Assembly: GCF_003353425.1 (NCBI RefSeq) | Contig: NZ_QRAO01000003.1 | Location: 407,941 to 471,940 of the forward strand | Reading direction: 5' to 3' | Length of the DNA: 64,000 bases | Source of the DNA: Marinirhabdus gelatinilytica | GTDB lineage: Bacteria; Bacteroidota; Bacteroidia; Flavobacteriales; Flavobacteriaceae | Shown: piece by piece, positions 9,348 to 19,005 of the stretch | How the letters are laid out: every line of letters begins with the position of its first letter | Numbering within the stretch: the stretch's first letter is position 1 | Position numbers and translations under genes: made by a program | The notes under the pieces: model-generated | What the model was told of the DNA's origin: nothing | The model's database searches: none | What the model saw: only the letters and a program-made list of their open reading frames with translations

Positions 9348-9355
9348 CAAAAATA
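9348..9355 (-). promoter_or_regulatory. -7 promoter box upstream of mnmA
   Basis: Read on the minus strand, the bases are TATTTTTG, an exact match to the Bacteroidota -7 consensus TAnnTTTG. TTG triplets lie upstream at plausible but not ideal distances. The box sits about 9 bp before the chosen mnmA ATG, which implies a very short leader and argues against the upstream GTG start. Confidence 0.55.
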
Positions 9356-9429
9356 CGATGTAATATCTACAATTCTACACAAAGAAAATCCTTAAAACCG
9401 ATAGCCGTATCGGTTCGCTTTATGGTTAC

Positions 9430-10119
9430 TTAGTTTCTTTTTTGGGGTTTGGGATAGGTTTCTTCCAACTCTAGGGCACCGTCCTTAAAGTACTGCCAGA
9501 GACCGTGTTTCTTTCCGTTTTTATAGTAGCCCTTAATGGTTATGTTACCGTTTGCATCGTAATATTCGGCTGGACCATGGAGTTTGTCGTTGTGGTATAT
9601 AAGCTTTTTCAACATAACACCCTCTGGCGAGTAGTAAAAGTTGTCGCCTTGTTTTATACCGTTCTCGTAGGTTACTTCTTCGGTCTTGGTACCATTTGGA
9701 TAATAGGTGGTTTGTACACCGTGCATTTTTCCGTCCACATAATTTTCCCTACTCATAATGTTGTTGGACTTCTCTTGGTAATACACCCACTCACCTATTC
9801 GTTGCTTACCCTCCATTTGGCCTTCGCTCACGAGTTTTCCCTTTATGGTAAAATACTTTACCACTGCAATGTTACTGTTGGGTTTAAACTCCTTGGTGGT
9901 CGTAGGCTTATCGCCACATTCACTACAATAAAACGAAAAGGTACCTACTTCTTTACCATGCTCAAACTGCCCTTCGTACCTAAGTTGTTTGGTATTGGGA
10001 TAGTATTTTTTCCAGACCCCGTGGCGTTTACCAGCCTCGTCAAAAGCATTGACTTCTTGGGCCGTCAAAAAATTTACTGAAAGAATTGCAAAAACGAAAA
10101 AGATGCTGATACGTTTCAT
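9430..10119 (-). CDS. secreted MORN-repeat protein (YwqK-like)
   Basis: This protein of about 229 residues starts at the ATG at 10117-10119, where a signal peptide begins (MKRISIFFVFAILSVNFLTAQ minus its end). The in-frame ATG 57 bp upstream would add non-signal residues. The body is a series of MORN-type repeats such as GKRHGVWKKYYPN, YEGQFEHGKEVG, GKMHGVQTTYYPNG, YENGIKQGDNFYY, HGPAEYYDANG and GKKHGLWQYFKDG. Databases call this family 'toxin-antitoxin system YwqK family antitoxin', a label taken from one Bacillus protein. Nothing here suggests a toxin partner. Export to the periplasm or surface is predicted. It stands alone between yidC and mnmA. Confidence 0.85.
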   Translation of the reverse strand: MKRISIFFVFAILSVNFLTAQEVNAFDEAGKRHGVWKKYYPNTKQLRYEGQFEHGKEVGTFSFYCSECGDKPTTTKEFKPNSNIAVVKYFTIKGKLVSEGQMEGKQRIGEWVYYQEKSNNIMSRENYVDGKMHGVQTTYYPNGTKTEEVTYENGIKQGDNFYYSPEGVMLKKLIYHNDKLHGPAEYYDANGNITIKGYYKNGKKHGLWQYFKDGALELEETYPKPQKRN

Positions 10120-10223
10120 AGAAAAATACTTTTTAAGATAACGCAAGTTTTTTAATTCTATTAAATGAGTACTCACTGAATTTCAAAAAGCATACCATTC
10201 ACGAACTACGGAATTTCAAAAAA

Positions 10224-12098
10224 TTACTTTTTCTTTCCCTGGGCCTTTTTCTGTTGTTCTGCCTGCTCCATCATTTCGGCCATTTTACGCTGAAAACGGT
10301 TTTGCTTCTTAGGTTTTTTCTTCTTTACCTGTATCTGGGCCTTTATTTTTTCCTCGTCTATTATGTAGTTCTTGATTACTAGCATAATACCAATGGTAAT
10401 AAGGTTTGACGTAAGATAGTATAAGGAAAGTCCACTTGCGTAGTTGTTGAAGAACACCAGCATGAACAATGGCGAGAGATACATCAAGAATTTCATATTG
10501 GGCATTCCCGGTTGTTGCTGTGCCTGCATACTCTGGCCAGTACTCATAATCATATACGCACCAATGGCAATAGAGGCCAAGATGGGGAACAAACTCACGT
10601 GGTCTCCATAAAACGGTATGTGGAAGGGCAACTCGGCAATAGTATCGTAACTACTCAAATCTTCGGCCCAAAGGAAACTTTTTTGTCGTAGATCGAAGGC
10701 CGTAGGGAAAAAGGTAAACAGCGCGTAAAACACCGGGATTTGCAATAGCGCTGGTAAGCAGCCCTTCAGCGGACTGGCCCCGGCTATATTTTGCAGCTTC
10801 ATGGTCTCCTGCTGGATCTTCATCTGGTTGCCTTCGTGCTTCTTACGGATTTCATCAATCTCGGGCTTTAACACTTTCATCTTTGCCTGCGACAGGTACT
10901 GCTTGTACTGTACTGGAGATAGCGCCAGCTTTATCAAGATTGTTAGAACGATAATGGCGATTCCTGCCGGTAAAAAGCCACTTAACAACCCGAACAATGG
11001 AATAATGATGTATTTGTTTATCATCCCAAAGATTCCCCAGCCCAATGGCATAGCTTCATCCAGGTTTCTATCGTAATCGTTGAATATCTGGTAATCGGTT
11101 GGACCGTAGTACATATTCATATTCTCGGCAAGCGCGCCTCCTTTTGGTTCGATCAAAATTTTTGCGCCGTATTTCTTGGTGAATACAGTGTCTACTTCTT
11201 CATCGATCACCAAATCTGTAGAAGAAAATGCTACTTCCTTGAAGGGTACATCTGTCAACAACATAGAGCTGAAAAAGTGCTGGCGGAAATTCATCCAATC
11301 TACGTCTGTTTCCACTTCGGCATCTTCTCCGGTAGGATCCAGTTTGCTGAAATCTTCATTTTCGTGCTCATACGTTAAACGTGAGTAGCGATTTTCATAC
11401 GTGATACTCTTGGCGTGGCGGAACCCTTTTAGCTTCCAGTCTATATAGATGGGTGACGAAGTATCCACGACTCCTTCCAGCCCTTGGGATTTTATACTGA
11501 AATCCAACATATACTCCCCCGGTTTCAGGGCGTAGCGGTACTCGATAAATTTATTTTCGCCGGCTTTTAAGCGCATGGTAAGCACCTCGTTGTCACCATT
11601 TTTGGTCAAAGAAGGTTCAAAAAAGAGGTCACGGCTATTCAGCAGCCTGTTTTCCGCATTGAACTGAAGGTTAAAATCGTTATTCCCATCTTTTATAAGA
11701 TATACCTGCTCCCCATTGTAAGTAGTATGCTCCTTGAGCATTGCCTCTACAATGTACCCTCCTTTGTTGCTCACCTTTAATAAGAGTACATCATTTTCTA
11801 AAGTGGTAGTGGCATCTGTGGCCGAAGGCAGTGTCCCAGAATAGGCAAAAGAGCCCAAGCGGTTCTTCAGCTCTTCCACAGCGGTAGAATCGGTAGCTGA
11901 GGCAGTATTTATTTCTTCCTGGGTAACTTGTTTGGTATTGGTATTAACCTCTGGTGTATTGGTTTCCTCGGCAACTTCTTCGGTAGTAACTTCCTCCTTA
12001 GCCTCTTCGTTTTGGTTCATATAGAGCATCCAGAGCAGGATGGCACCAATGATCAAGAAACCGATTAACGAATTTTTATCAAACTTTTTTTCTTCCAT
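10224..12098 (-). CDS. yidC: membrane protein insertase YidC
   Basis: This 624-residue protein has the layout of Gram-negative YidC: an N-terminal membrane anchor (SLIGFLIIGAILLWMLYM), a large periplasmic beta domain (about residues 80-350), then the conserved membrane core with KLALSPVQYKQYLSQAKM, SPLKGCLPALLQIPVFYAL and a final pair of helices. The C-terminus is rich in lysine (VKKKKPKKQ, KKAQGKKK), which in this group probably contacts the ribosome. YidC inserts and folds inner-membrane proteins alone or with Sec. It lies 203 bp downstream of pyrG on the same strand; that pairing is common in Bacteroidota. Confidence 0.96.
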   Translation of the reverse strand: MEEKKFDKNSLIGFLIIGAILLWMLYMNQNEEAKEEVTTEEVAEETNTPEVNTNTKQVTQEEINTASATDSTAVEELKNRLGSFAYSGTLPSATDATTTLENDVLLLKVSNKGGYIVEAMLKEHTTYNGEQVYLIKDGNNDFNLQFNAENRLLNSRDLFFEPSLTKNGDNEVLTMRLKAGENKFIEYRYALKPGEYMLDFSIKSQGLEGVVDTSSPIYIDWKLKGFRHAKSITYENRYSRLTYEHENEDFSKLDPTGEDAEVETDVDWMNFRQHFFSSMLLTDVPFKEVAFSSTDLVIDEEVDTVFTKKYGAKILIEPKGGALAENMNMYYGPTDYQIFNDYDRNLDEAMPLGWGIFGMINKYIIIPLFGLLSGFLPAGIAIIVLTILIKLALSPVQYKQYLSQAKMKVLKPEIDEIRKKHEGNQMKIQQETMKLQNIAGASPLKGCLPALLQIPVFYALFTFFPTAFDLRQKSFLWAEDLSSYDTIAELPFHIPFYGDHVSLFPILASIAIGAYMIMSTGQSMQAQQQPGMPNMKFLMYLSPLFMLVFFNNYASGLSLYYLTSNLITIGIMLVIKNYIIDEEKIKAQIQVKKKKPKKQNRFQRKMAEMMEQAEQQKKAQGKKK

Positions 12099-12301
12099 AT
12101 TTCAACTCCGCCCAACATACAGTTGACGGTTTTTTTAATTTATGTATTCAGAAATTCTCTGAACTTACAATTCTATTCTTAGAAGTTAACTACTCCTGTT
12201 TATACTGAGCTTGCTGAAGGACTCAACCAGACACAGCCAATTATATACTTTTTTTTTACAATAACTTAGCCCTAACAGGGTAAAGCGACACATTGTCTTG
12301 T

Positions 12302-13957
<1,656 letters not shown>

Positions 13958-14189
13958 TTATTGGTACAGTTTCCTGAAAATTGGTCAGAAACTTGTGGGC
14001 GAAAGTATTGATAAAAATATTGAAGCGGATATACTAAAACGTAAATACGCTTAGGGATAAAGATTTCGGAAGTTGTGTGATTTTGAATTTCACCACTTTA
14101 ATCTTGAAGACGATTTGCGACAAATTGTAGGAAAGCCAATCAACTTACCCAACTGTACCATTATCGTTATGGGTTATATCCATACATTT

Positions 14190-14834
14190 TTATTTCACGG
14201 TGTAATTTCCATTTGCCCATTGTATGGTTGGTTCAATCCATTCTTTCAGGGGCTTGAATAAAAATCCGTGTTCTAACCCAGTATTCAACTCAATTTCTTC
14301 GAAGTGATCGATTTTGCAACTTGAAGTATTTTTCCGTTCCAAAGCGGAAACTCCAAACGGGTCTGTTTTTTCATAAATCGTCAAAATATTCCCACAATAA
14401 TTTATTTCGGGAATATTTTCGATATCACTATTTCTAAAACTCCCGATAAAGACAAAATTTAAATCTGGATTGTTTGCCAATGTAGAAATATATTGAGCAA
14501 TGTATCCACCTTTTGAAGTCCCAACAACAGTTATTTTTTTCGGTTCTGTTCCGTTTTTTATTAAACTGTCAATTTGAGTTACAATGCCAATGGCGTATTC
14601 TCTTGCGTTAACATTTCCACTCCGTTTTTCGCTTATCACTTTAAGTCCGCTTTTCTTAAATTCAGAAATAATTTCGTTGTATTCAGTTCGCCCAAATTCG
14701 GGATGCAATTCATTCAATTCGTGTTCTTCTAAAAATCGGTTGTGAAGGAAGAAAATAAATCGGTCATCATTTTCAGTTCCGCACTCAAACAAAATTGAGC
14801 AAAAAACCATACCTATTATAGCACTAATTTTCAT
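14190..14834 (-). CDS. putative exported alpha/beta hydrolase
   Basis: This 214-residue protein starts with a hydrophobic segment (IGMVFCSILFECG) that may be a signal peptide; the Cys is not in a good lipobox. The fold is suggested by a nucleophile-elbow-like GTSKGG near residue 108, an acidic residue in YEKTDPFG and a late His in TGLEHGFLF, the three catalytic parts expected of an alpha/beta hydrolase. A substrate cannot be named. The gene is visibly AT-richer than pyrG next to it and is the first of several single, same-strand genes in the accessory island. The true start could be a few codons downstream. Confidence 0.65.
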   Translation of the reverse strand: MKISAIIGMVFCSILFECGTENDDRFIFFLHNRFLEEHELNELHPEFGRTEYNEIISEFKKSGLKVISEKRSGNVNAREYAIGIVTQIDSLIKNGTEPKKITVVGTSKGGYIAQYISTLANNPDLNFVFIGSFRNSDIENIPEINYCGNILTIYEKTDPFGVSALERKNTSSCKIDHFEEIELNTGLEHGFLFKPLKEWIEPTIQWANGNYTVK

Positions 14835-14878
14835 TTATAATCTTTTTAAACGTTTGGTATGGCTTAACATCATCTATG

Positions 14879-14898
14879 CAACCAATTGCAATGGGTTG
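14879..14898. repeat. near-perfect palindrome between hydrolase and VOC gene
   Basis: Positions 14879-14898 read CAACCAATTGCAATGGGTTG, two 10-base arms with one mismatch and no loop. On the minus strand it is preceded by CCAACGTGG and followed by GATGTTAAGCC, where GTTAAGC fits the attC R-box pattern GTTRRRY. It sits in the 87-bp gap ahead of the hydrolase gene. It is either a small hairpin or a cassette-junction relic; evidence is weak. Confidence 0.35.
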
Positions 14899-14921
14899 TC
14901 CACGTTGGTGGCAGCGGTTTT

Positions 14922-15320
14922 CTATTTCAAATTCAATTGCCAAGAAACTCCAAATTGGTCTTCAATAAATCCAAATTTTTGACTAAAACCGTAGTTGTTC
15001 AATGGCATCATAACTTTTCCGTTTTCAGATAATCCAGAAAATAGTCTTTCAAGTTCATCTTCATTTTCACACTCTATGTAATTGGAGACTGCTGGGGTAA
15101 AGTCCCAAGCGTGAATTGGTGGGCTATCACTGCACATAAACACGTTACCATCCAATTCGAAGGTGGCTTGCATAATCTTTCCTTCCGTGGTAGGGGCATC
15201 TTTTCCCCAACGGGTTACAGTAATGATTTTGGAATTATCGAATATGTCCAAATAAAAATTCATTGCGTTTTCTGCATTTCCGTCCTGAAAGGTTAGTGAC
15301 CTGATCATTTGGTTTTCCAT
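14922..15320 (-). CDS. VOC family protein (PhnB-like), copy 1
   Basis: This is a 132-residue protein of the vicinal oxygen chelate superfamily, PhnB / 3-demethylubiquinone methyltransferase-like branch. Visible signatures are SLTFQDGNAENAMNFYLDIF at the N-terminus, FMCSDSPPIHAWDFTPAVS in the middle and GVSWQLNL at the end. This branch has a glyoxalase-like fold, but enzymatic roles are mostly unproven. A paralogue lies 200 bp upstream (15524-15955), and a broken lipoprotein gene lies between the two. It is part of the accessory island and is followed by the hydrolase gene. Confidence 0.88.
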   Translation of the reverse strand: MENQMIRSLTFQDGNAENAMNFYLDIFDNSKIITVTRWGKDAPTTEGKIMQATFELDGNVFMCSDSPPIHAWDFTPAVSNYIECENEDELERLFSGLSENGKVMMPLNNYGFSQKFGFIEDQFGVSWQLNLK

Positions 15321-15465
15321 AGTAGTGTCGTTTTGTGTGATGATAGTTTTTTAAACTGTCGTTTTCCACCTGTAGCTTTTTGATTTCTTTCAGATTATTG
15401 TTCGTATTGTCTCAACCACTCAACACCATTAATCCCAACAATGCTATTAGTATAGTTTTTTTCAT
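15321..15465 (-). pseudogene. lipoprotein gene remnant with TGA at the lipobox cysteine
   Basis: From the ATG at 15463-15465 the minus strand encodes a perfect lipoprotein signal peptide, MKKTILIALLGLMVLSG. The next codon, at 15412-15414, where the lipobox needs Cys, is TGA. The frame then continues in a sensible way: DNTNNNLKEIKKLQVENDS, a Leu/Ile heptad typical of small Bacteroidota lipoproteins. After about LKNYHH the frame runs into the start of the VOC gene and loses sense. One base change (TGC or TGT to TGA) explains the stop, and the C-terminal part is absent. I read this as a truncated pseudogene; a sequencing error could account for the stop but not for the missing end. Confidence 0.7.
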
Positions 15466-15523
15466 AGTATTTCTATGTTCATCTGGTTTCTTTACGTTCC
15501 GTTTTTTATCTCGATGGCCTCCC

Positions 15524-15955
15524 TTATTGATCAAGAAGTACAAATTGCCACGATATACCATATTTGTCTTCGCACCATCCAAATTTCTTCCCAAATCCGT
15601 AGTCTCCCTCCCCCTTATAGTTCTCTAGCGGAACCATTACCTGGCCGCCATTTGAAGATAGTTCTTCGAAAAGTTCCTGTATTAAAGTACCCTCTGTATC
15701 ACTAATAAAAATTGATACCGCTGGCGTGAACGACCAAGCGTGGTTGTAATTACTTTCAGAAACCATATAATGGGTTCCATTCAAGGTAAACACTCCGTGT
15801 TTAATAAGCTCGGGGGTGCCCCCTGCCTCTCCATCAGCGTATTTTTGTATGTTTTTAATTTCCGAATTCGGAAATATGGACGCGTAAAAGTGCATTGCTT
15901 CCTCTGCCTTTCCGCATTGGTCACCAACAAATGTTAGGAATGTGGTTGTTTTCAT
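15524..15955 (-). CDS. VOC family protein (PhnB-like), copy 2
   Basis: This is a 143-residue PhnB-like VOC protein related to the gene at 14922-15320. Shared features are FLTFVGDQCGKAEEAMHFYAS near the start, HYMVSESNYNHAWSFTPAVS in the middle, and YGISWQFVLLDQ at the end. The two copies differ enough to be old duplicates or separately acquired relatives. Such proteins bind small molecules on a glyoxalase fold; the ligand is unknown. Downstream on the same strand lies the broken lipoprotein gene, which separates the two paralogues. Confidence 0.88.
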   Translation of the reverse strand: MKTTTFLTFVGDQCGKAEEAMHFYASIFPNSEIKNIQKYADGEAGGTPELIKHGVFTLNGTHYMVSESNYNHAWSFTPAVSIFISDTEGTLIQELFEELSSNGGQVMVPLENYKGEGDYGFGKKFGWCEDKYGISWQFVLLDQ

Positions 15956-16085
15956 TTTTAAATTTAGTTCAGGTTATATTTGTCTTGAAAAATTACTTCC
16001 AAAGCTCGAGTTATATAGTGTTACGCTGAAAATGTGCACTATCCGCACGCAGGCAGGTTCAGTTGTACTCAAACGCCTGTATTTA

Positions 16086-16226
16086 TTATATTACATTGTT
16101 GCCCACATTTTTTATGGGCATCGTGAATTTAAACTCCGTAATCTCGTCAGTAGGCTTTACTTCCATCTTACCATTGTGCGCTTTTGCAATTTCAGAGGAG
16201 ATACAAAGACCAATGTGACCGATGTA
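16086..16226 (-). pseudogene. remnant of a sensor histidine kinase (C-terminal ATPase end)
   Basis: On the minus strand an open stretch of 46 codons reads YIGHIGLCISSEIAKAHNG, then KMEVKPTDEITEFKFTMP, ending at a TAA at 16086-16088. This matches the G2 box and last strands of a histidine-kinase HATPase domain (compare H-G-L-G-L-S-I-S-x-E-I-V-x-A-H-x-G). A stop codon (TAA) lies directly upstream in frame, and no kinase sequence is seen further up, where the TPR gene ends. Only the last ~45 residues of a kinase remain, without a start codon. It is a fossil left by deletion or insertion at the island. Confidence 0.72.
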
Positions 16227-16250
16227 TTATATCCGGTGTTGGTAAACGTA

Positions 16251-16862
16251 TTATAAGTTTGCAAAGATTAGCACCTGCTCTAATTCAATTAATTCCGTTT
16301 TGTCAGGAAATTCTTTTAGTAATTTCGATAATGATTTATCAGCAAGTTCACATTTTTCTTTTTCGTTTCTACATCTATAAACAGCAGCATAAGAATATCT
16401 ATAGTGAGCGTGATAATCATTTGGAAAAATTTCAATTGCTTTATTGAATTGAAACATTGCATTATGCCATTCTCCCTTTTTGATATATTCATCTCCGTCT
16501 GAAATGAAGAAATTATATTTTTTTATTCTTTCATCTTTCTCGATTTTTTCAATCATCAACTCCTTATTTGTTTGTGTTTTGAATAAATCAAATGAAAAAT
16601 AGATTAAAGGAGAAGCTATAATTACAAATAGGAATAAGAAAATCAGATTACTTTTTCTTCTGCGTTTTATTATAGTTTTTCTAATCCCAGCTAATTCTTC
16701 TTTTGTTGCTGTTTTTAAATCAATTATACCTGCCGCTTTATGGTATTCTCGTTTTCTATTTAAGAAAGACCGTTCCTTTCTGAAATATGTTTTTTTTCTG
16801 AGTAATTGCCTATTCATTTTTAGGCTATTGTTCATTCCTTGAATACTTCCTCCTCCTCCCAT
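16251..16862 (-). CDS. TPR-like membrane protein of unknown function
   Basis: Using the ATG at 16860-16862 the protein is about 203 residues; the ATG at 16833-16835 is also possible. A longer in-frame start at 16922 is unlikely because its first 15 codons lie inside the conserved intergenic element (16880-17040). Residues follow as a basic N-terminal region, one membrane helix (SNLIFLFLFVIIASPLIYF) and a C-terminal domain with tetratricopeptide-like pairs (WHNAMFQFNKAIEIFPNDYH, then YRYSYAAVYRC). TPR parts usually bind other proteins; no partner is evident. The gene is AT-rich and isolated between the element and the kinase remnant. Confidence 0.6.
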   Translation of the reverse strand: MGGGGSIQGMNNSLKMNRQLLRKKTYFRKERSFLNRKREYHKAAGIIDLKTATKEELAGIRKTIIKRRRKSNLIFLFLFVIIASPLIYFSFDLFKTQTNKELMIEKIEKDERIKKYNFFISDGDEYIKKGEWHNAMFQFNKAIEIFPNDYHAHYRYSYAAVYRCRNEKEKCELADKSLSKLLKEFPDKTELIELEQVLIFANL

Positions 16863-16879
16863 TAATCTTTTAATGTATG

Positions 16880-17040
16880 ATTGCCAACAGATTTGATCAC
16901 GATATGGCGGGCCATTTTGCACGAGGACAGCGGCACTGTCACTACATGCCTATCCGCTGTACCAAATTTTTTATAAAGTTAGGGAATTTAGTTAAACTTG
17001 AAAGTGTCACATTTTATTAAATGCGGTGTTATGTAACGTT
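16880..17040 (-). repeat. cassette-junction-like element D
   Basis: This intergenic element shares two parts with the ones at 17551-17800 and 19006-19238. Its left end on the plus strand, GCCAACAGATTTGATCACGA then TATGGCGGG, parallels GGCTAACGG...ATATGATCCGGCGGG in element C. Its right part, ATAAAGTTAGGGAATTTAG and then TGTTATGTAACG, parallels ATAAAGTTAGGAAATTTAACG and TTGTTGTGTAACG in the 19-kb element. It overlaps the N-terminal extension of the longest TPR-gene frame. Its borders are approximate. Confidence 0.6.
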
Positions 17041-17044
17041 GATA

Positions 17045-17545
17045 TCAATCATATCCATGTTTTTCTTTCCAATCCGATATATCAATTTTATCAATTTCTT
17101 CAAGTCTTTTTTTATTACTTTGTTCAGTAGAATAACTTATAAATACAAACCAAGAAATAAAGCTTAGCGAGAAAATAATTATTCTCTGTTTGAATTTTAG
17201 ATAGTAATTTTCTCCTCTTAAATTAAATAATGTATAGGAATGAAGAAGATATGGCCTTATTATCAATATAGGTCCAAAAATGAACATCAAAATCATTTCC
17301 CAAATTTTATAACTTTCGGTTTTATTATTTTCTAATCTTTCCTTTTCTTTTGTAATCCATTCTTGATACTCTTTTTCCCATTTTTCTAAAACTTCTCTTT
17401 GCTGTTGTTCTGTTATATTTCTTCTTACAAGTTCTTTTTTAGCTTGAGAAATAGCTTCTTGTTGCCATTGTTTAGTTGATGAGTGGGCAATTCCAATTAA
17501 TTCCTCAGTTTCTCTCTCAGAAATAGGTGGTTTAAAATCTGTCAT
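17045..17545 (-). CDS. hypothetical membrane protein
   Basis: This 166-residue protein has a charged helical N-terminal half (residues 1-75; AISQAKKELVRRN, LEKWEKEYQEWITKEKERLE, likely coiled coil) and two membrane helices around residues 82-100 (ILMFIFGPILIIRPYLL) and 122-142 (RIIIFSLSFISWFVFIS). The tail is acidic/basic and cytosolic. I do not recognise a named domain, although I believe similar short proteins occur as singletons in other flavobacteria. It is AT-rich and flanked on both sides by homologous intergenic elements, as expected for a mobile single-gene unit. Confidence 0.75.
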   Translation of the reverse strand: MTDFKPPISERETEELIGIAHSSTKQWQQEAISQAKKELVRRNITEQQQREVLEKWEKEYQEWITKEKERLENNKTESYKIWEMILMFIFGPILIIRPYLLHSYTLFNLRGENYYLKFKQRIIIFSLSFISWFVFISYSTEQSNKKRLEEIDKIDISDWKEKHGYD

Positions 17546-17550
17546 TCAAT

Positions 17551-17800
17551 GTTGGCTAACGGTTTTGCATATGATCCGGCGGGTTTTGAGCGGCAGCTTC
17601 GGCAGTGCCAACATCCCGACGCAGGTCGGGAGTGGGAAGCGCAGCGTGCGAATCAGCCGCTTGTCTCCGACGAGCTTTTTCTGCGAGAGGAAGACATTGG
17701 CGCCGCAACTACGTATTTTTCCGCGTGACCAATTTACGATTAATTGGGGAGATTCAATTTAAGCCAGATAAAAGGCATAAAATATATGCATTGTTGGCAA
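17551..17800 (-). repeat. cassette-junction-like element C (GC-rich)
   Basis: This 250-bp GC-rich block lies between AT-rich genes. On the plus strand it begins GGCTAACGGTTTTGCATATG then ATCCGGCGGG, contains CGTGCGAATCAG and GGCGCCGC followed by TATTTTTCCGCG, and ends TGCATTGTTGGCAA. The outer ends are partly complementary: GGCTAAC against TTGGCAA, and TGCATAT against ATATGCA. That is the arrangement of R and L boxes in integron attC sites, though the boxes only partly fit consensus. The same blocks recur in the element at 19006-19238. Open frames through it are accidental. Confidence 0.65.
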
Positions 17801-17853
17801 TAGTTTTATCTAATATCTTTAATCAGATACTTAAATTTTTCTGGTTTACTAAG

Positions 17854-18954
17854 TTATTGAATAATTTTATCGAATGGAATTTCAACAAAACGTACTCCAA
17901 AAGCATAAGCACTTACAGAATAATCATTAAATATAATTTCAAGACCTTTTTTAGTAATTAAAAAATGTTGAAAATTTTCCCATTTAGGAGAAAGGCTTCC
18001 TTCCCAAAATAAATCCTCATCTTTTACATTTTCATCATAATTAAAAAATTCAACAGCCTCTTTCTTAAGAACTTCGAAACAAAAATGTGAAAATAAATTT
18101 AAAACCTTTTTCTCGTCATCATTGTCAAATAAATCTTCTATATCTAATTTTAATAAAGGATTTAACCTAAAGTTTAAACCTGTAATTATCCCAGATCCGT
18201 GAGCACCTCCAAAATATTTATATTGATTTTCTGAAATGCTAATTATCGATTTAGAAATTAAATTTGAATTATAAGATAAATCGAGGTTCCAGTCAGGTGT
18301 TGTAAATTTGTGCTTTATAGGTTTTCCATCAATTTCAAAAAACAGTTTTCTTACAAAAGCAATTGATTCAGCTTTTCTACCCTTAATTATATGGTTAATA
18401 TCATTTATATCAGAGTTTTTTTTATTTAGAAACTGTATGAAATTGACTTGAATATCAAGTTTGATTTCTGCTTCGTAATTAAGTTTTTCATTTATCTCTT
18501 CAAATTCAAAAGTATCATTTGAAGATAATTTTGATTGTTCAATATCAATATGCTTTTTTCTTTGCAGATTCATCGCTTTTAATATTGATTCAAAACCATT
18601 TAAATATTCTACCCATTGAAACTTCCCAAGTTTTAAAGGAACTTCGCAATCATCAATTTTTACCGGAATAAGAAAAATATCATCATCTAACTTTTCTTCA
18701 TAATATTCTAATGCAAGTTTAAATTCTCTCTGTATGTAGCCTCTTTTTTGTACTGATGTTTTCGAGAGTAGTAGAATTATAAAATCTGAGTCTCTCAATT
18801 CTTTTCTTAAAATGAAATTCCAGTCCTGTCCAGGAAGAATCTTTTTTTTGTCTAGCCAAGGATTATAATTTGTTGTTTCCAGAAAGTCATATAACTGCTC
18901 CGCAAATTTATAATCCTCTTTAGCATAACTTATAAAAACTTTATCAAACATCAT
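17854..18954 (-). CDS. TIR domain protein fused to a DUF3298/RsiV-like domain
   Basis: This 366-residue protein has no signal peptide or membrane helix, so it is probably cytosolic. Residues 4-125 form a TIR domain: KVFISYAKEDYKFAEQLYDF, the BB-loop-like WLDKKKILPGQDW, and QREFKLALEY with Glu77 at the place of the NADase catalytic glutamate. After a charged linker, residues about 155-366 resemble the DUF4163/DUF3298 (PdaC/RsiV-type) fold, with the signature YFGGAHGSG at 247-255. Bacterial TIR proteins often cleave NAD when triggered by phage infection. DUF3298 domains are known mainly outside the membrane; RsiV uses one to bind lysozyme. The fusion may be a phage-sensing suicide effector; that is inference. 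Confidence 0.8.
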   Translation of the reverse strand: MMFDKVFISYAKEDYKFAEQLYDFLETTNYNPWLDKKKILPGQDWNFILRKELRDSDFIILLLSKTSVQKRGYIQREFKLALEYYEEKLDDDIFLIPVKIDDCEVPLKLGKFQWVEYLNGFESILKAMNLQRKKHIDIEQSKLSSNDTFEFEEINEKLNYEAEIKLDIQVNFIQFLNKKNSDINDINHIIKGRKAESIAFVRKLFFEIDGKPIKHKFTTPDWNLDLSYNSNLISKSIISISENQYKYFGGAHGSGIITGLNFRLNPLLKLDIEDLFDNDDEKKVLNLFSHFCFEVLKKEAVEFFNYDENVKDEDLFWEGSLSPKWENFQHFLITKKGLEIIFNDYSVSAYAFGVRFVEIPFDKIIQ

Positions 18955-19005
18955 TTAATTTGTTATGTCAAGATATTGAATTCTGGAATATATTCTTTAA
19001 TTATT

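Noticed and set aside
12186..12260. Short motif like ACTGAGCTTGCTGAAGG in the pyrG-yidC gap, resembling a REP-type repeat
   Set aside because: Only one copy was seen in the window and the palindrome is imperfect; not enough to call a repeat family.
15412..15414. TGA as a selenocysteine codon in the lipoprotein
   Set aside because: No SECIS-like stem was noticed after it, a lipobox Sec is not known to me, and the gene's C-terminal part is missing, so a pseudogene is the simpler reading.
17565..17961. Two plus-strand frames within element C
   Set aside because: They lie in the repeated GC-rich junction element and its flank; composition is that of the repeat, not a protein.
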